DNA from: Myxococcales bacterium
GTDB taxonomy: Bacteria > Lernaellota > Lernaellaia > Lernaellales > Lernaellaceae
Assembly: GCA_012517325.1 (NCBI GenBank)
Contig: JAAYVF010000007.1
Coordinates: 36,043-100,042, forward strand
DNA: 64,000 nt
Direction: 5' to 3'
Below, piece after piece: positions 18,412 to 28,030 of the stretch. The notes beneath the pieces are model-generated. The model was not told where the DNA came from. It worked only from the letters and a program-made list of their open reading frames with translations, and searched no databases. Both the position numbers and the translations under genes were made by a program. Position 1 is the stretch's first letter. The number at the start of each line of letters is the position of its first letter.

Positions 18412-19902
18412 TTACGGGTGATCGCTTTCGTTCGCTCGCGACAACAGTGCGCGGAACCGCGCCAGCGCCTCTTCCCAGTCGTCTCGCCCACGCGGCTCGT
18501 AACGTTCCATCTTGCAGGACCGCTTGACCACCGAGCGCAGTTCGGCCGGCGACCCGATCGTTCCGTCGGCCATCGCCTGCACGAGCAGGTTGCCGATCGC
18601 CGTCGCTTCCGCCGGTCCGGCGTAAACCGGTACGCCGGTGGCATCGGCCGTCAGTTGGCAAAGCAGGCGATTTTGCGAGCCGCCGCCGATCACGTGAATC
18701 CGGTTGATCGGCCGGCCGGACAATTCGCGTATCTGCTCCAACACCAGCCGATATTTGAGCGCCAGGCTCTCCAGCACCAGCCGCGCCGTCGCGCCTTTAT
18801 TTTCCGGCGCCGGTTGGCCGGTGCGGCGGCAGTAAGCCGCGATCGCCGCCGGCATGTCGGGCGGAGCGAGAAATGCCGGATCGTCCGGATCGACGAACGA
18901 CCCGAACGGCGGCGCGGCCGTGGCCATTTGCGCGACCGTCGCGTAATCGAGCGGCGTTTCCGGCGCCCAGGCGCGGCGGCATTCCTGCAACAGCCATAGT
19001 CCCATGATGTTTTTCAGCACGCGGAAGGTGCCGCCGATGCCGCCTTCGTTGGTGAAATTAGCGGCTAGCGAAGCGGCCGAGATCACCGGCTCATGCGCTT
19101 CGAAGCCCATCAGCGACCAGGTGCCGGAACTCAGAAACGCCCAGTCCTCGCCTTCCGCCGGCGTCGCCGCTACCGCCGACCCGGTGTCGTGCGTCGCGAC
19201 TGCCGCCAAGGGGATACGCCCCAGCCCCGTCGCCGCGGCCGTTTCCGCGTCGAGCCGTCCCACCATAGTGCCGGGCGGCACGACCGGCCGCAACAACGAC
19301 CGCGACAGGCCCAGCGCCGCGAGCAGGTCCGCGTCCCAATCCATCGTCAGCGGATTGAACAATTGCGAGGTCGTGGCGAAAGTGAACTCCGTCTGTTTTT
19401 CGCCGCCCAGCAGGTAATAAAAAAGATCGGGGATGAACAACAGATCGGTCGCCGCCGCCAGGAGCGGCGAACGGTCGCGCACCATGGCTTCGAGCTGAAA
19501 CAGCGTGTTGATCGGTAGGAGTTGAATGCCGGTGCGGTGGTAGACCGCCGCGCGCGGCATCTTGCGGAAAAACGAGTCCATCGCGCCGTCGGTGCGGCGA
19601 TCGCGGTAGGCGTACGGCAGGCCGAGAATTTCCTCGCCGGCCAGCAGCGCGAAATCCACGCCCCACGTGTCGATGCCGATGCTGCGCAACTCGGCGTTAT
19701 CTCGTTGGGCCGCAGCGCGCAGACCGTCCCGCAAATGCGCGAGCAAGCCCGGCACGTTCCAATGGCGATGGCCGCGCAGCGCGATCATGCCGTCGGGAAA
19801 ACGATGCAGTTCCTCGATCGCCAGCCGGCCGTCGGCCAGGCGGCCGAGAATCGCGCGACCGCTTTCCGCGCCCAAATCGAAGGCCAGGTAAGACGTCGTC
19901 AT
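18412..19902 (-). CDS. rhaB: L-rhamnulokinase
   Basis: 496 residues, a FGGY-family sugar kinase that phosphorylates L-rhamnulose at O1 with ATP. The N-terminal ATPase motif is YLAFDLGAESGRAILG. SIGIDTWGVDFALL holds the catalytic Asp region, AVATHDTGSAVAATP the adenosine-side loop, and RIHVIGGGSQNRLLCQLTAD the C-terminal ATP-binding motif. The stop sits 10 bases before rhaA and its start 5 bases after the rhaD stop, so the three are translated from one message. Confidence 0.94.
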   Translation of the reverse strand: MTTSYLAFDLGAESGRAILGRLADGRLAIEELHRFPDGMIALRGHRHWNVPGLLAHLRDGLRAAAQRDNAELRSIGIDTWGVDFALLAGEEILGLPYAYRDRRTDGAMDSFFRKMPRAAVYHRTGIQLLPINTLFQLEAMVRDRSPLLAAATDLLFIPDLFYYLLGGEKQTEFTFATTSQLFNPLTMDWDADLLAALGLSRSLLRPVVPPGTMVGRLDAETAAATGLGRIPLAAVATHDTGSAVAATPAEGEDWAFLSSGTWSLMGFEAHEPVISAASLAANFTNEGGIGGTFRVLKNIMGLWLLQECRRAWAPETPLDYATVAQMATAAPPFGSFVDPDDPAFLAPPDMPAAIAAYCRRTGQPAPENKGATARLVLESLALKYRLVLEQIRELSGRPINRIHVIGGGSQNRLLCQLTADATGVPVYAGPAEATAIGNLLVQAMADGTIGSPAELRSVVKRSCKMERYEPRGRDDWEEALARFRALLSRANESDHP

Positions 19903-19907
19903 GGCCC

Positions 19908-20741
19908 CTATTCCGGCAAGTGGAAAGTTTGGACGAGTTCCGCCAACTGCGTCTCGTTCAAGCCCGTCGGCTTATGGCCGGCCGACCGGCAAAGCAAGAT
20001 CAGGCGCGCGGCTTTGTTGAGGGTGTCGATCAGGTCGAAGGCCTCGCCGACGGTTTCGCCGATCGCCACGCAGCCGTGCCATTGCCACAGGGCTACCGAA
20101 AAGCCTTGCCGAAATACCTCGACGGTCCGTTCGGCCAGCGCTTCGGTGCCCGGCACTGTATACGGCGCCAGGCCCAGGCCGCGCGGCAGGGTCACCTTGA
20201 CCTCGGGGTGGATGCTCCATAAGGCGCGGTTGATGGCATCGCCGTTACGATAGCGCGGCAGATGCGTAAGGACGATCAATTCCGTTGGATGGGTATGTAA
20301 CACCACGGTCTGGCGCGCCCGCGATTGCCGGAGGAATTCATGGATACGCAAATGCGCCGGGAACTCGGACGTGGGCCGAAAAGCGGGATCGCCGGAACCG
20401 GCGCCGAGCAATTCATAGCCGCAACCGTCCGCGTCCATCCGCAATACGCCCGTGTGCGCGGCGGCGTTTTTAGCCAGATCGCGGTAACGGCGACCCGTAC
20501 CGGTAACCAGGAAGCTCCGCCCGGCCAGATCCGGATAGGTGTACTCGGTCGCGACCCGGACGCCGCCGCCGACAACCAGTTCCCGTTCGGTGAAAAGGTC
20601 GGTCACTTCGATCGACAAATTGCCGGCATTTCGTTCCGCCCAGCCTTTTTCCCATAAATACCCTGAGATTTCGGTGATTTCAGCCAACAGCGGCGACAAT
20701 TTCGAAAAAGCGGAAAGTAGCTCGTTCACCTGATCCCCCAT
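19908..20741 (-). CDS. rhaD: Rhamnulose-1-phosphate aldolase
   Basis: 277 residues, class II zinc aldolase splitting rhamnulose-1-phosphate into dihydroxyacetone phosphate and L-lactaldehyde. Visible motifs are WAERNAGNLSIEV near the N-terminus, LVTGTGRRYRDL, the zinc ligands in VLHTHPTELIVLTH, and the third His region in LWQWHGCVAIGETVGEAFDL. It is the first gene of the operon, 30 bases or so from the predicted transcription start. No dedicated rhamnose transporter, regulator or lactaldehyde enzyme is in the window. Confidence 0.94.
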   Translation of the reverse strand: MGDQVNELLSAFSKLSPLLAEITEISGYLWEKGWAERNAGNLSIEVTDLFTERELVVGGGVRVATEYTYPDLAGRSFLVTGTGRRYRDLAKNAAAHTGVLRMDADGCGYELLGAGSGDPAFRPTSEFPAHLRIHEFLRQSRARQTVVLHTHPTELIVLTHLPRYRNGDAINRALWSIHPEVKVTLPRGLGLAPYTVPGTEALAERTVEVFRQGFSVALWQWHGCVAIGETVGEAFDLIDTLNKAARLILLCRSAGHKPTGLNETQLAELVQTFHLPE

Positions 20742-20777
20742 TCACAGTGGTGCGAAATTTTTGTTTTGCGGACGCTG

Positions 20778-20806
20778 ATTGTACCCGCCCCCTCTCGGCC
20801 TGCCAA
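20778..20806 (-). promoter_or_regulatory. Promoter of the rhaDBA operon
   Basis: Read on the minus strand, TTGGCA (20806-20801), 17 bases, TACAAT (20783-20778). Both boxes match consensus at five of six positions. It lies 37 bases before the rhaD ATG and is back to back with the promoter of the next gene. Confidence 0.65.
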
Positions 20807-20852
20807 CCGCCGACGACCGAATGAACATTTGTCGGCGTCACCGAAATATCCA

Positions 20853-20882
20853 TTGAAAAGCGGTCCTTTTGGATGGTATTAT
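20853..20882 (+). promoter_or_regulatory. Promoter of the acidic-linker lipoprotein gene
   Basis: TTGAAA (20853-20858), 18 bases, TATTAT (20877-20882), with the start codon at 20930 behind a GGAGAAGGGAGG ribosome site. Confidence 0.55.
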
Positions 20883-20929
20883 CTTGGCCGGGTTGGGCCG
20901 ATCTTTGTGAGGAGAAGGGAGGATGACCG

Positions 20930-23104
20930 ATGAGAGATTATTCCACCCTTGCTCTGATCATACTCGCTTTACTGCTGATGCCCTTGTTTACCTTCGGTTG
21001 CGATTGCTGCGGCGACGACTGCGACGAGTGCAAATCCTGCCCTGCCGATGACGACGCTTCGCCGGACGACGACACTTCGCCCGACGACGACGCCTCGCCG
21101 GACGATGATGACGACAGCGGCGACGATGACAACGACGACGACAGCGGCGACGACGATGACGATAACGACGATGACAACGACGACAATGACGACGATCTCG
21201 CCTCCAGTTATGACTATCTCGCCGGAGGCACCTTCTCCGGTGCGGCTGTCGTAATGAACAACGCCGGACTGGCGAGCGTCATCAGCAGCAAGTCGCGTTA
21301 TCTGCTGGCCTATCGCGAGAGCGCCACCGCCGATTACAACACCGTCATCGCGGCGTTCGGCATCTACGCCAATCCGTCGGCCGCCGTCGGTCCGGACGGA
21401 TCCCTGCACCTGGCCTTTTACGATTGGTACGCGCAGACCCTCTGGTACGCCACCAACCACGGCGGCAGCTGGCATAGCGCGGCGGTGGACGAGGACGGCG
21501 ACGTCGGCCATTACAGCGCGATCGCCGTGGACGGCGACGGCGTCGTGCACATCGCCTACACCGAGGAATCCTCGCGGACGCCGATCGGCCTGCGCTACGC
21601 CAACAACGCCGCCCGCGCCTGGTCGACCGAATCGGTGACCACCGGCAACGGCATCGGCGCCTTCCCTTCCCTCGCCGTGGACGGCGACGGGGTGCCGTAC
21701 ATCACCTTCAACACCGGCGGCGCGGTCCGGTTGGCCGTGCGCACGGCCAAGGGCTGGTCGATCGACGATCTGTCCGACAGCGTCTCGATCGGGCGCGCCA
21801 GCGGCGTGGCGATCGACGGCAGCGGCGTTTGCCACGTGATCTATCACGCCACCGACGCGTCATCGAATTTGCGCCACGCGTACGGCGAGGCCAAGGCGCT
21901 GACGAGCGAATTGATCCCCGGCGCGACTGGCGTCGGCGACACCCTCGCCATGACCGTGGACGACGACGACGTGGTGCATTTCGTCTATTACAACTCGTCC
22001 CTCGGCGCGCGCTACGGCAACAACGCCGCCAAGGATTGGCAGATCGCGACGATCGGCAGCGCCTATCCCGTGTATATCGCGGCCCGGTCGGTCGACAACG
22101 TCGCCATTTCCATCGCCCGCCTCGGCGTTTACCGCCAGACCGGCTGCGGCTGGCAGCAGCTTTATCTCGATAACGGTTTCGTAGCCCAGGACACGGCGCT
22201 GGATCGCGACGCGGCCGGCCACTTGCAACTGGCCTACATCGACGACGCCCAAACCATCTGGCACATGACCGACGCCGGCGGGGAATGGACCCGCGATCAG
22301 GTGACCGGGGTGATCGGCAATACGGCGCTGAACATCGATCTGAAAACCGACGGCAACAACCACGCGCACATCTGTTACTACAACGGCGTCGCCTTCCAAC
22401 TGGAATACGCGACCAACGCGACCGGCTCCTGGGTCAGCGAAGTGGTCGACGAGGGCGATCTGTCGGGCCGCCACTGCGCCATGTTCATTTCGAACGACAA
22501 CGTCGTCCACCTCAGCTATTCCGATGAGACCAACGGCACCCTGATGTACGCCAATAACGCCGGCGGCGGCTGGACCTCCACCAGCGTCGACGACGAGGGT
22601 TACGTCGGCACGTGGTCGGATATCGTGGTCAAGGCCAACGGCGAAATCGCCATCGCCTACGTCGACTTGACCGACAACGACATCAACCTGGCCCGCGGCG
22701 ACGGCACCGACTGGACGATCGCCACCGTCGATCCGGAGGGCGGCGACAACGTTTCGCTCGCGGTGGACGACAGCGGTCACTACCAGTTGGCCTACATCGG
22801 CGCCGGCTTGCGGCACGCGCAACAAATCGACGACCAGTGGGTGCTATCGACGATCGACGCGGTAGCCCAGGACGAGGAAACCGGGATCGTCGCCGGCGAC
22901 CCGGACCACGTGATGATCGCGTATCAAAGCATCGGCACGGATTTGAGCATCGCCTGGCGGCTGGCGACCGCCTGGCACCTGACCGTCGTGGACCAGCTCG
23001 GCTCGATGGGCGACCATCTGTCGATCACGGCCGGCGGCGCCGATCAGGCCTACGTCAGTTACCTGGGCCAGGAAGCGATCTGGCTGGCCACGGTGGGGTT
23101 TTAG
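20930..23104 (+). CDS. Lipoprotein with Asp-rich linker and propeller-like repeats
   Basis: 724 residues. The signal peptide ends in LFTFGCDCCGDD, a lipobox with Cys24 as the likely anchor, and four more Cys follow. Residues about 39-90 are a spacer almost entirely of Asp, with Asn, Ser and Pro (DDDNDDDSGDDD). The remainder consists of roughly a dozen repeats of about 45-50 residues whose core is SLAVDGDGVPYITFNT or LQLAYIDDAQTIWHMT, followed by LRYANNAARAWSTESV. That pattern is typical of beta-propeller folds. No catalytic residues are recognisable. A surface-displayed binding protein held away from the membrane by the acidic arm is the best guess (inference). Confidence 0.85.
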   Translation: MRDYSTLALIILALLLMPLFTFGCDCCGDDCDECKSCPADDDASPDDDTSPDDDASPDDDDDSGDDDNDDDSGDDDDDNDDDNDDNDDDLASSYDYLAGGTFSGAAVVMNNAGLASVISSKSRYLLAYRESATADYNTVIAAFGIYANPSAAVGPDGSLHLAFYDWYAQTLWYATNHGGSWHSAAVDEDGDVGHYSAIAVDGDGVVHIAYTEESSRTPIGLRYANNAARAWSTESVTTGNGIGAFPSLAVDGDGVPYITFNTGGAVRLAVRTAKGWSIDDLSDSVSIGRASGVAIDGSGVCHVIYHATDASSNLRHAYGEAKALTSELIPGATGVGDTLAMTVDDDDVVHFVYYNSSLGARYGNNAAKDWQIATIGSAYPVYIAARSVDNVAISIARLGVYRQTGCGWQQLYLDNGFVAQDTALDRDAAGHLQLAYIDDAQTIWHMTDAGGEWTRDQVTGVIGNTALNIDLKTDGNNHAHICYYNGVAFQLEYATNATGSWVSEVVDEGDLSGRHCAMFISNDNVVHLSYSDETNGTLMYANNAGGGWTSTSVDDEGYVGTWSDIVVKANGEIAIAYVDLTDNDINLARGDGTDWTIATVDPEGGDNVSLAVDDSGHYQLAYIGAGLRHAQQIDDQWVLSTIDAVAQDEETGIVAGDPDHVMIAYQSIGTDLSIAWRLATAWHLTVVDQLGSMGDHLSITAGGADQAYVSYLGQEAIWLATVGF

Positions 23105-23110
23105 CCGCCC

Positions 23111-23881
23111 CTACTTGGCCGAGTAATTGTAAAGCACGGTTTTCGTGCGGCTGATGCCTTCCAGGCCGTCGAAGCGCACGCAGTGGTGCGGCGCTTCCTT
23201 GGCCATGTAAATGTACAATTTGGTCGGCAGCATCCCGACCAGGCCGGTCGGCTTGAGTTCGAGTTTGTAAACAGCGATCGTGCCTTGCGGGGTCGCCAGG
23301 TTTTCCTCGCCGCGGTGAATGATTTCGCCTTTCAGCACGGTGCCGTCGCCGTTGACGACCTCGCCCTTCATCGACGTGCCGGCCCCCTTTTCGAACGGGA
23401 AACCGCGCAACACCAGGTAGAGGGCGTCGCCCGGGATCGCCGCGTCGCCGAAGGACAACGTCTTGCTTTCCTTCTTGCCGGTCGCGCGGTCCGCGTATTT
23501 GTAGTAAGCCTTGTGAGCCGCCCAATCGTACTTCAATTCCCAATCCATCTGTTCGGCGCCGGTGGAGGATTTCTTCCAGTACAACGTGCGGTAACCGGTG
23601 GGCACCTCCTCCAGTTTGGCGTCCTCGGTCCAGTCGATGCGGTCGGCGCCCTTCTTGCCGTTATCGCCCTTGAGTTGATAAACCAGGACGTTCTTGCCGC
23701 CCTCGGTCGTTTTCGTATAGGTCCACGACATGTTGTAGAGCAACTCGTCGTTCTTCATCAGCAGGTCCTTGTAGACGCCCGATTCCTGCGCGAAGACCTG
23801 CGGTCGCGCCATCTGCGCGCGCGCGTTCGAGGAAAACAGCAGCGAAACCGCAACGAACGACAACAAGACCAACAGTTTCAT
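23111..23881 (-). CDS. Exported protein resembling the DUF3108 family
   Basis: 256 residues from the ATG at 23881, which follows AAGGGG; an in-frame upstream start at 23953 would add 24 residues ahead of the signal peptide and is rejected. The signal sequence MKLLVLLSFVAVSLLFSSNA ends at ARAQ. The mature part is beta-rich, with NDELLYNMSWTYTKTTEGGK, ALYLVLRGFPFEKGAGTSMK and LPTKLYIYMAKEAPHHCVRF. This resembles periplasmic beta-sheet proteins of the DUF3108/LolA-like sort, but I cannot confirm it. It converges with the propeller lipoprotein with six bases between stops. Confidence 0.75.
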   Translation of the reverse strand: MKLLVLLSFVAVSLLFSSNARAQMARPQVFAQESGVYKDLLMKNDELLYNMSWTYTKTTEGGKNVLVYQLKGDNGKKGADRIDWTEDAKLEEVPTGYRTLYWKKSSTGAEQMDWELKYDWAAHKAYYKYADRATGKKESKTLSFGDAAIPGDALYLVLRGFPFEKGAGTSMKGEVVNGDGTVLKGEIIHRGEENLATPQGTIAVYKLELKPTGLVGMLPTKLYIYMAKEAPHHCVRFDGLEGISRTKTVLYNYSAK

Positions 23882-24022
23882 GAAAAGCCCCTTTTTCGGA
23901 AGGACAAACGGTGCCGGCATCGGTCTTCCCTCGTTGGTAAATGGAATCGACAAGCGGTGAACGGGCTTATCCTAGCAAAGGTCGGCGGCGGAGGAAAATC
24001 GCCCCCGGATTTGAACGCCGGA

Positions 24023-26047
24023 TCAATAATCCAATTGATATACGTATCCGTGATGCCCGACGGCCACGACCATCAGGATGAAAACCGCCGTCACCGCCAG
24101 CCAGCCGATGGTTTTAAGCGCGAAGGTTCTCTTTTCAGCAGGCAGCGCCTGCGCCAGCAAAACCAATCCCAGCGGCAGAATCACCAAGGCACGGAACGCA
24201 TTGCGGGCGTGGGTTGCCGGCGAGAGTTCACCCCAGTAAACCAGATCGATCAGGGGCAACAGACAAAACAACGCGGTCAGCGGCGTGCTGCCCTCGGCGA
24301 GCATCCGGCCGATGAACCACGCGCCGGCGATCGCCAGCCAGGGCACCAACGGGATGCGGTACCAACCGAAGGAACGGTCCGAACTGATGGTCAGCGCCAT
24401 GAAGAGCAAATAGATCACGACGGGCCAGATCAGCAGGTTGGCCTTGCCGGCGGGCTGTTCCGTGGCCCGGTCCCGCTCCATCCAGAAAAGGCCGAACGAG
24501 AACCAAAGCCAGAGAAACGTCAGGGAAAGGTATTTTTTCGAGGCGACGGCGATCTGGGTCAACAGCGACCACATGCCGCGGGTGCTGATCGAAAGGCCTT
24601 TTTCGACCGCATCCATCTGCCGGGCCTGTTGCGCTTGAAATACCGCCCAGAAGGTGTGCCAGTCGTAATAGGCCCCGTAAAGAAAATAGAGGCTTAAAAA
24701 CGCCAGCCCGCCCCCAACAACCCACAGCGCTTCCCGCCAGCGCCGTTCGGCCATGAAAACCGCGGCGGTGCCGCCGACGATCGCCAGGCCGGTGACCTTG
24801 AACAGGCAGCTCATTCCGGCGAACACCACGGCCGCAGCCAAGGCTTTTTTACGACCGTTGTCGAGGTAGCGCGCCGCCGCCAGTAGACTGGCCAGCGAAA
24901 AGGCGATGAGAAAATTCTCTTCCTTGAAGAGCCGGCCGGAATACACCGCCACCGGATACAGCGCGTAAAACAGCACCGCCGTCAACGCCAGGGCACGGCG
25001 GCCCAAAATCCGTCGCGCCAGGAAATAGAGCAGGACGGCGTTCAGGACGAACATCCCGATCGGCAGCCAGCGTGTTTTGTCGTTGAAGAAGCTTTGGTAG
25101 CGATCCTGGTAGCGCACTCCCAACAGCCGCAACCAGATTCCGCCGAGCAGCGACAGGCCCGGCGGATGGTCGAAAAACGGCTCAACGATCGTGAACGGTT
25201 CGCCGAAAATCCGGCGCGGCTCCTTCGACTGATAAACGTAAAACTGCGACCACGAGCTCGGGACGCCGCGATAAACGAGGTTGATCCCGTTCAGGGCGTA
25301 ATTGTACTCGTCGGCCGTTTCATTCGGGTACGGCAGGCGATCGTATCGATATAGACGCGCCGCCAGCCCGGCCAGAATGATCAGCGTCAACAACAGGGCG
25401 ACGCGCCGCGCCGATAGAAAACCCAGCAATGCTTCGGTGACGGCCGGCCGATACCGAGCCAGCAGCACGATTTCCACGCCGAGGAAAAGAATGAACAGAC
25501 CCGCGCCGAGCCAACCACCGCCCGGCAACGCCCGACGACGGTAAAAATCGGCCCAGGTGATCGGCCGGAAGTCGGCACCACTTTTCCATTCCAATTTCGG
25601 TCCGGCCTGCCCCTGGAAGGACGCGCGGAAGCGATGCCAGCCCGCTGATAACTGCAGCGCGGCGCGTTGCGACGGATCGGTCAGGGAAATCGGTTGCGAA
25701 TCGACGGTCACCGTCAACTTGCCCGGATTGGCGTTCTGGAATACATAAGCGCCGTTCGCCGGGATCTTGAGCCAGCCGCGCCAGGCAACCTCCAGGCTCG
25801 ACAACGCCTGATTGGATCCGAAGCGGGCTTCATTCCAGTGATAGATCACCGGCGCTTGAAAGAGCAGCCGATGAGCAAAGTACAAATCGCTATCGGTCGT
25901 TCGGGTCGCTCGAACGGCCTGACCTTTCACCAGCACACGGTAATCGGCCCGCAGGCCGTGACGAGGAAAAGAGACGAGGATCGCCACCGTGGGAAGCGCC
26001 AGGCATCCCAGCAAAATCAGCAACGGGAAAAAAGTCGATTTTTTCAT
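24023..26047 (-). CDS. GT39-like membrane glycosyltransferase with N-terminal beta domain
   Basis: 674 residues. One N-terminal membrane segment (FFPLLILLGCLALPTVAILV) is followed by about 150 periplasmic residues that look like a PA14 or carbohydrate-binding beta domain (WRGWLKIPANGAYVFQNANP, KLTVTVDSQPISL, LSAGWHRFRASFQG). Then comes a multi-pass region typical of PMT/ArnT-like enzymes, with the acidic loop motif NETADEYNYALNGINL, FFDHPPGLSLLGGIW, and RLFKEENFLIAFSLASLLAA. It probably moves a sugar from a polyprenyl phosphate to an envelope acceptor. The PA14-like fusion is unusual and may recognise the acceptor (inference). Divergent from the kinase gene at 26234. Confidence 0.8.
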   Translation of the reverse strand: MKKSTFFPLLILLGCLALPTVAILVSFPRHGLRADYRVLVKGQAVRATRTTDSDLYFAHRLLFQAPVIYHWNEARFGSNQALSSLEVAWRGWLKIPANGAYVFQNANPGKLTVTVDSQPISLTDPSQRAALQLSAGWHRFRASFQGQAGPKLEWKSGADFRPITWADFYRRRALPGGGWLGAGLFILFLGVEIVLLARYRPAVTEALLGFLSARRVALLLTLIILAGLAARLYRYDRLPYPNETADEYNYALNGINLVYRGVPSSWSQFYVYQSKEPRRIFGEPFTIVEPFFDHPPGLSLLGGIWLRLLGVRYQDRYQSFFNDKTRWLPIGMFVLNAVLLYFLARRILGRRALALTAVLFYALYPVAVYSGRLFKEENFLIAFSLASLLAAARYLDNGRKKALAAAVVFAGMSCLFKVTGLAIVGGTAAVFMAERRWREALWVVGGGLAFLSLYFLYGAYYDWHTFWAVFQAQQARQMDAVEKGLSISTRGMWSLLTQIAVASKKYLSLTFLWLWFSFGLFWMERDRATEQPAGKANLLIWPVVIYLLFMALTISSDRSFGWYRIPLVPWLAIAGAWFIGRMLAEGSTPLTALFCLLPLIDLVYWGELSPATHARNAFRALVILPLGLVLLAQALPAEKRTFALKTIGWLAVTAVFILMVVAVGHHGYVYQLDY

Positions 26048-26233
26048 AAATATTTCAAGATTGATCGTCTGGCGGTTTCATACCGGTCCGGCCGGCGGGT
26101 GTCAAGTGATCGCCCGTCGATTTTTCACCATTCAATTGCCTTTTCAGGGGTGATGATTAAATTTTTATCAGAGCCTTCTGGGATATGAGTGTATCGGATT
26201 GTGCGGCTTATATCACCGACCAAGGGGGCGATC

Positions 26234-26926
26234 ATGCCGAAAAGCAAACCGACGATCAAACAGATTCTCGGCAAACAACCCGGAAAATCAGGCGGCGGCG
26301 GCGGGAAAAAGCCGGAGGCGGCGCCCTCCCCGCTGATCATCGCCTTTTCCCGCGAGACCGGCAGCGGCGGCGACCTGATCGCCCAGCACGTGGCGCGGGC
26401 GTTGCACTACCCGATCTACGATCACGAGTTGATTCAAAAGGTGGCGGAAAGCGCGAATACCAGCGCTTCCGTCGTGGCCGCCGTGGACGAGAAATGGCGC
26501 TCGGTCATGGAGGATTGGATCGCGGACTGGGCCAATCGCCGCCGGTTGTGGCTCGACGATTATTTAAAACACCTCATGAAGGTCATCGGCGCGATCGCCC
26601 AGAAGGGACACAGCGTCATCGTCGGGCGCGGCGCCAATTTCATTCTCAGCCGGGACGATTTTTTCCGGGTCTTGCGCGTCCGGATTCTGGCCCCATTCGA
26701 CGAACGGGTGGCGGCGATCGCCCAGGAGAAAAACCTGTCGCCGGAAGAAGCGACCAAGTACGTCAATCGCACCGACGCCGATCGCCGGGCGTTCATCCGC
26801 AAATATTTCAACGCTGCCATCGACGATCCGATGAACTACGACTTGCTGATCAACATGGAGAAAATGACCATCGAGGATGCCGTGGCGATCATCATCGCGA
26901 CGGCGCGGGAGATGGAAAAATCCTGA
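26234..26926 (+). CDS. Cytidylate-kinase-like protein (Cytidylate_kin2 type)
   Basis: 230 residues from the ATG at 26234; a possible ATG at 26189 has no ribosome site. A basic Gly-rich leader (residues 1-30) precedes the kinase core LIIAFSRETGSGGDLIAQHV, where the phosphate loop is the relaxed SRETGSGG form seen in this family rather than the usual GxxGxGKS. IYDHELIQKVAESAN, HSVIVGRGANFIL and VNRTDADRRAFIRKYFN complete the pattern. Members are predicted P-loop kinases of unproven substrate. Convergent with the diacylglycerol-kinase-like gene. Confidence 0.82.
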   Translation: MPKSKPTIKQILGKQPGKSGGGGGKKPEAAPSPLIIAFSRETGSGGDLIAQHVARALHYPIYDHELIQKVAESANTSASVVAAVDEKWRSVMEDWIADWANRRRLWLDDYLKHLMKVIGAIAQKGHSVIVGRGANFILSRDDFFRVLRVRILAPFDERVAAIAQEKNLSPEEATKYVNRTDADRRAFIRKYFNAAIDDPMNYDLLINMEKMTIEDAVAIIIATAREMEKS

Positions 26927-26938
26927 TCGGGGCTTTCT

Positions 26939-27955
26939 CTATTTCCGAAAGTCGAGCACGTCGACGGTAAAATCCGACACCTGGAACCGGACCTTGTTGC
27001 GGTAACCCTCGGGGTCGCCGCCCAGTTGAAACGGCATGTCGGCCTCGGTCTCGATGATGACGTCCTGGACCAGCCAGTCCTTGATCCCGTCGTAATTCCA
27101 GACACCCTTCCAAACCTTGCGGATATTCCAGATCGTCGCCGGAATATTGACCAGCGCCGTCCGCAGGTTCATGTAGCCGGGTTTCAGGCAGGCATACGGA
27201 TAGGTCTTGAGGTTGAAGCCGTAGTTGGACGTGGTGGCCGCGCCGACCAACATGACCGGCCCTTCGAAAATCGTCTCGCCCTTCTTCAGCGTCAGTTGCT
27301 CCAACGGACGATGCGGATAGGCGCGATAAATCGGCCCGTCGGCGTTGTTGATGACCCGCGCTTTCACCTCGTACTTATGCCGGAGCAGGCGCGGCGCCGC
27401 CTGGAAGAACGTCGCGTACAGGTAGCCGGCCATGCTGTTGCTGATTTTCCACATAAATCCTTTGCTGAACCGGTTTTTCAGCTCGATGTAGTTGTTCAGA
27501 ATCATCGCATCCAGGCCGAATCCGCCGAAGTGAAACAGCCGTTCGTCGCATTGGATCATGTTGAACGCCGTGAACTTAAGCTCGTCCTCGCGCCGCTGGC
27601 GCAATGTCCAGATCGGTTCCACCTTCGGCGGCGTCTCCAAAAGGCCCGCCCAACCGTTGCCGGTGCCGAGCTTGAGCAAGCCGAAGCGCGGCATGCGGTA
27701 GTCGCCGCCGGCCTGATTGAGCCGGCCCACCTTGTGGCGCATCTGCTCGATGATGCGCATCGCGGTGCCGTCGCCGCCGCCGCAGAGCACCAGCGGATAG
27801 CGTTTCTGGATGATCTCATCCAGGCTCTGGTCGGATTGCTCGATCGTTTTGGTGATGTAGATATCGTCGACATCGACATGCTTGGAAATCATGTCGAGCG
27901 TGGCTTGCCTGACTTTACGCGCCCGCATATTGACCGCGATGGCAAAGTTCTTAAT
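26939..27955 (-). CDS. Diacylglycerol/sphingosine-kinase-like lipid kinase, probable ATT start
   Basis: About 338 residues. The nucleotide-binding motif YPLVLCGGGDGTAMRIIEQM and the following LLKLGTGNGWAGLL place it in the DAGK catalytic family, which phosphorylates lipids such as diacylglycerol. GPVMLVGAATTSNYGFN fits the later beta domain. The start is odd: the domain should begin at KNFAIAVNMRARK, but the only canonical codons are a TTG at 27991 without a ribosome site and an internal ATG inside the first strand. An ATT at 27955 sits six bases after GGGGAGGTG, so an ATT start is proposed. The promoter carries a TetR-type palindrome. Confidence is high for family, moderate for start. Confidence 0.8.
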   Translation of the reverse strand: MKNFAIAVNMRARKVRQATLDMISKHVDVDDIYITKTIEQSDQSLDEIIQKRYPLVLCGGGDGTAMRIIEQMRHKVGRLNQAGGDYRMPRFGLLKLGTGNGWAGLLETPPKVEPIWTLRQRREDELKFTAFNMIQCDERLFHFGGFGLDAMILNNYIELKNRFSKGFMWKISNSMAGYLYATFFQAAPRLLRHKYEVKARVINNADGPIYRAYPHRPLEQLTLKKGETIFEGPVMLVGAATTSNYGFNLKTYPYACLKPGYMNLRTALVNIPATIWNIRKVWKGVWNYDGIKDWLVQDVIIETEADMPFQLGGDPEGYRNKVRFQVSDFTVDVLDFRK

Positions 27956-28030
27956 TTTACACCTCCCCGACTGTCGTCTCAGCCGCCGCAACCACGCCGC
28001 GCATGGCCTGGCTATCGATGTAGGTAAAAA

